Positions 5,948 to 7,596 of a stretch of DNA of 7,596 bases are shown here, piece by piece; the first letter of the stretch is position 1; every line of letters begins with the position of its first letter. Location: assembly GCA_946647055.1 (NCBI GenBank), contig CAMPCT010000096.1, positions 1-7,596 of the forward strand, read 5' to 3'. Position numbers and translations under genes: made by a program. The stretch is from an uncultured Atopobium sp. (GTDB lineage: Bacteria > Actinomycetota > Coriobacteriia > Coriobacteriales > Atopobiaceae). The notes under the pieces were generated by a model. The model was not told the origin of the DNA. It saw nothing but the letters and a program-made list of their open reading frames with translations, and made no database searches.

Positions 5948-7456
5948 ATGCTCAAGAGCTTTGCCAAGCCACCCAAGCCCGCCAAGGACGAGATCAAGGC
6001 CCGCATCGAGGTCGAGCAGGAGAAGCTCGCCTCCAACCAGATGGCCATCAAGGAGGCAAGGGTCCCCGTCATGGTCATCTTCGAGGGGTGGGGTGCCGCT
6101 GGCAAGGGCAGCGTGCTCTCGAGGGTCATCAAGGAGATGGACCCGCGCTTCTTCGAGGTGGCGACCATGGGGTCGACGCCCTCCGAGGCCGAGCTGCGCC
6201 GTCCCTTCCTGTGGCGCTACCTGGTCGAGATCCCCGAGCAGGGGCAGTTCAAGTTCTTCGACACCTGGTGGAAGGAGGAGGTCACCACGGGCGTGCTCGA
6301 CGGCACGCTCGACCAGGACGCCTACGACCGCCGCATAGACTCCATCAACGTGGCGGAGCGCCAGCTCATCGACAACGGCTACCAGGTCATGAAGTTCTTC
6401 TTCCACATCACCCAGAAGGAGCAGCGCTCGCGTCTGGACGCCCTGCGCGACAACCCGACCACCAGCTGGCGCGTCAACGATGACGACTACTGGGAGAACG
6501 ACCACTACGACGAGTGCCTGCGCGTGTACGACCGCTACCTGCGCGACACCAACCGCTCGAGCGCACCCTGGTACATCATCGACTCCAAGGACCGCGCCTG
6601 GGCCACGCTGCAGGTGCTCGAGTTCCTCAACAAGGGCATCGAGACGGCCATCCTCAACCGTGGGGTCACGGCCCCCATACGGCAGAACGTCTTCCCCCTC
6701 AAGCGCACGGTGCCGCTGGCGGACATCCCGCTCGACAAGACCATCGAGGACGAGGAGTACAAGACCCAGCTCAAGGCCCTCCAGGCGCGTCTGGGCGAGC
6801 TCCACAACGAGCTCTACCTCAAGCGCATTCCCGTGATCATGGCCTATGAGGGGTGGGATGCCGCGGGCAAGGGCGGCAACATCAAGCGCATCACCTCGGC
6901 GCTCGACCCACGTGGGTACAAGGTGCATCCCATCGCCAAGCCCGAGCCGCACGAGCTTGCCCGCCACTACCTGTGGCGCTTCTGGCGACGTCTGCCCAAG
7001 AGCGGCCACATCGGCATCTTCGATCGCACCTGGTACGGCCGCGTCATGGTGGAGCGGCTCGAGGGGCTCTGCTCCGAGAACGACTGGCAGCGCGCGTTCA
7101 ACGAGATGAACGAGTTCGAGAAGGAGCTCGCCGACTGGGGTGCCGTCATCATCAAGTTCTGGGTGCAGATTGACAAGGAGACCCAGCTCGAGCGCTTCAC
7201 CGACCGCCAAAACACGCCCGAGAAGCAGTGGAAGATCACCGAGGAGGACTGGCGCAACCGCGAGAAGTGGGACCTCTACGAGGAGGCCGTCGACGAGATG
7301 CTGCGCAAGACCAACACCACGTTCGCGCCGTGGCACGTCCTCGAGAGCAACGACAAGAAGTATGCGCGCATCAAGGCGCTGCAGATCGTGGTCGACGCAC
7401 TCGAGAAGGCCTGCGCCGACGAGCCTGAGCCCCAGGATGAGGACACGGGGGAGTAG
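5948..7456 (+). CDS. pap: Polyphosphate:AMP phosphotransferase (two-domain class II PPK2)
   Basis: The enzyme moves the end phosphate of polyphosphate to AMP, giving ADP, in the cytoplasm. Seen: two PPK2 domains in 502 residues, the usual ~470-510 for class II. Domain 1 (about 25-235) has a Walker A loop EGWGAAGKG (46-54), FFDTWW (103-108) and a lid-like region from KEQRSRL to DDDYW. Domain 2 (about 270-480) has the fuller set: EGWDAAGKGG (301-310, Asp304, Lys308), RHYLWRFWRRLPKSGHIGIF, Walker B-like FDRTWYGRVMVER (358-370), and lid QLERFTDRQNTPEKQWKIT followed by WDLYEEAVDEML. The Walker Asp and DR.WY are conserved only in domain 2, so that domain is probably the catalytic one and domain 1 structural or regulatory, as inferred. 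ATG at 5948 follows GAGGAG (5937-5942). A one-domain ADP- or GDP-specific PPK2 is unlikely given the duplication. Confidence 0.95.
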   Translation: MLKSFAKPPKPAKDEIKARIEVEQEKLASNQMAIKEARVPVMVIFEGWGAAGKGSVLSRVIKEMDPRFFEVATMGSTPSEAELRRPFLWRYLVEIPEQGQFKFFDTWWKEEVTTGVLDGTLDQDAYDRRIDSINVAERQLIDNGYQVMKFFFHITQKEQRSRLDALRDNPTTSWRVNDDDYWENDHYDECLRVYDRYLRDTNRSSAPWYIIDSKDRAWATLQVLEFLNKGIETAILNRGVTAPIRQNVFPLKRTVPLADIPLDKTIEDEEYKTQLKALQARLGELHNELYLKRIPVIMAYEGWDAAGKGGNIKRITSALDPRGYKVHPIAKPEPHELARHYLWRFWRRLPKSGHIGIFDRTWYGRVMVERLEGLCSENDWQRAFNEMNEFEKELADWGAVIIKFWVQIDKETQLERFTDRQNTPEKQWKITEEDWRNREKWDLYEEAVDEMLRKTNTTFAPWHVLESNDKKYARIKALQIVVDALEKACADEPEPQDEDTGE

Positions 7457-7537
7457 ACCCTCGGCCCTCCTCATGCAGACGCTCAGCTTCCTACCCATGG
7501 CGCTCATGGGGTGGTGGGCCTGTGCTCGTATCCATCC

Positions 7538-7566
7538 CTGAAAAGAGCCTCATACAGTTGTAGAAT
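7538..7566 (+). promoter_or_regulatory. Candidate promoter pointing out of the window
   Basis: CTGAAA (7538-7543), 17 bases, TAGAAT (7561-7566): 4 of 6 and 5 of 6 consensus matches with ideal spacing, in a locally AT-richer stretch after the polyphosphate gene. It would drive a gene beyond the right edge, which cannot be seen. Otherwise 7457-7596 holds only a short CCCATG/CATGGG inverted repeat (7494-7510) without a T tract. Confidence 0.4.
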
Positions 7567-7596
7567 TCCGTGCGAACGCCCATGCATGGAATACAC

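Noticed and set aside
5381..7507. A 708-codon open frame on the minus strand across the polyphosphate and nitroreductase genes
   Set aside because: It lies antisense to a clear PPK2 gene. Its translation is low-complexity, rich in Leu, Val and Gly and then Ser/Arg, with no domain, as expected from the opposite strand of a GC-rich gene. Near its end it overlaps the real nitroreductase in another frame.
7494..7510. CCCATG/CATGGG inverted repeat as terminator of the polyphosphate gene
   Set aside because: The stem is only 6 bp and is followed by GTGGTGGG rather than a T tract.

Overview
The window is GC-rich, densely coded bacterial DNA. Gene style, strong purine-rich ribosome sites and the protein families suggest an actinobacterium, most likely a gut- or oral-type Coriobacteriia (Olsenella/Atopobiaceae-like). 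That placement is inference from protein flavour; no rRNA or other marker gene is present. There is no phage, plasmid, CRISPR or tRNA signal.

Layout, left to right. (1) The end of a TetR-family regulator (+), whose start lies outside the window, is followed on the same strand by an alpha/beta hydrolase of the HSL/fold-3 type (762-1850). The 174-base gap between them carries overlapping inverted repeats on a candidate promoter. A perfect 11-bp hairpin at 1893-1923 closes this unit. (2) A stretch that at first looks empty (1976-2183) is the decayed 3' end of a radical SAM gene on the minus strand. It is related to, but clearly diverged from, the intact radical SAM gene at 4140-5033. It lies directly against the end of an Rpn-type PD-(D/E)XK nuclease gene (2205-3122, -), whose C-terminal coiled coil is built from a 21-bp tandem repeat. 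(3) A fructosamine-kinase-family gene (3320-4135, +) converges with only four bases of gap on a two-gene minus-strand operon: TM1586-type nitroreductase (5040-5789), then radical SAM protein (4140-5033). (4) Divergent from that operon is a two-domain class II PPK2, polyphosphate:AMP phosphotransferase (5948-7456, +), with a recognisable promoter and a cre/LacI-like near-palindrome in the shared upstream region. A further promoter-like pair near 7538-7566 points out of the window.

How the genes fit together: the regulator probably controls itself or the neighbouring hydrolase. The nitroreductase and radical SAM genes are translationally coupled and probably act together in an unassigned redox process. 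The polyphosphate enzyme regenerates ADP from AMP and the kinase probably repairs or uses glycated amines; both are stand-alone metabolic genes. I see no convincing wholly new defence or biosynthetic system. The most informative unexpected signals are the radical SAM relic beside the Rpn gene, the in-frame heptad repeat in that gene, and the nitroreductase-radical SAM pair.
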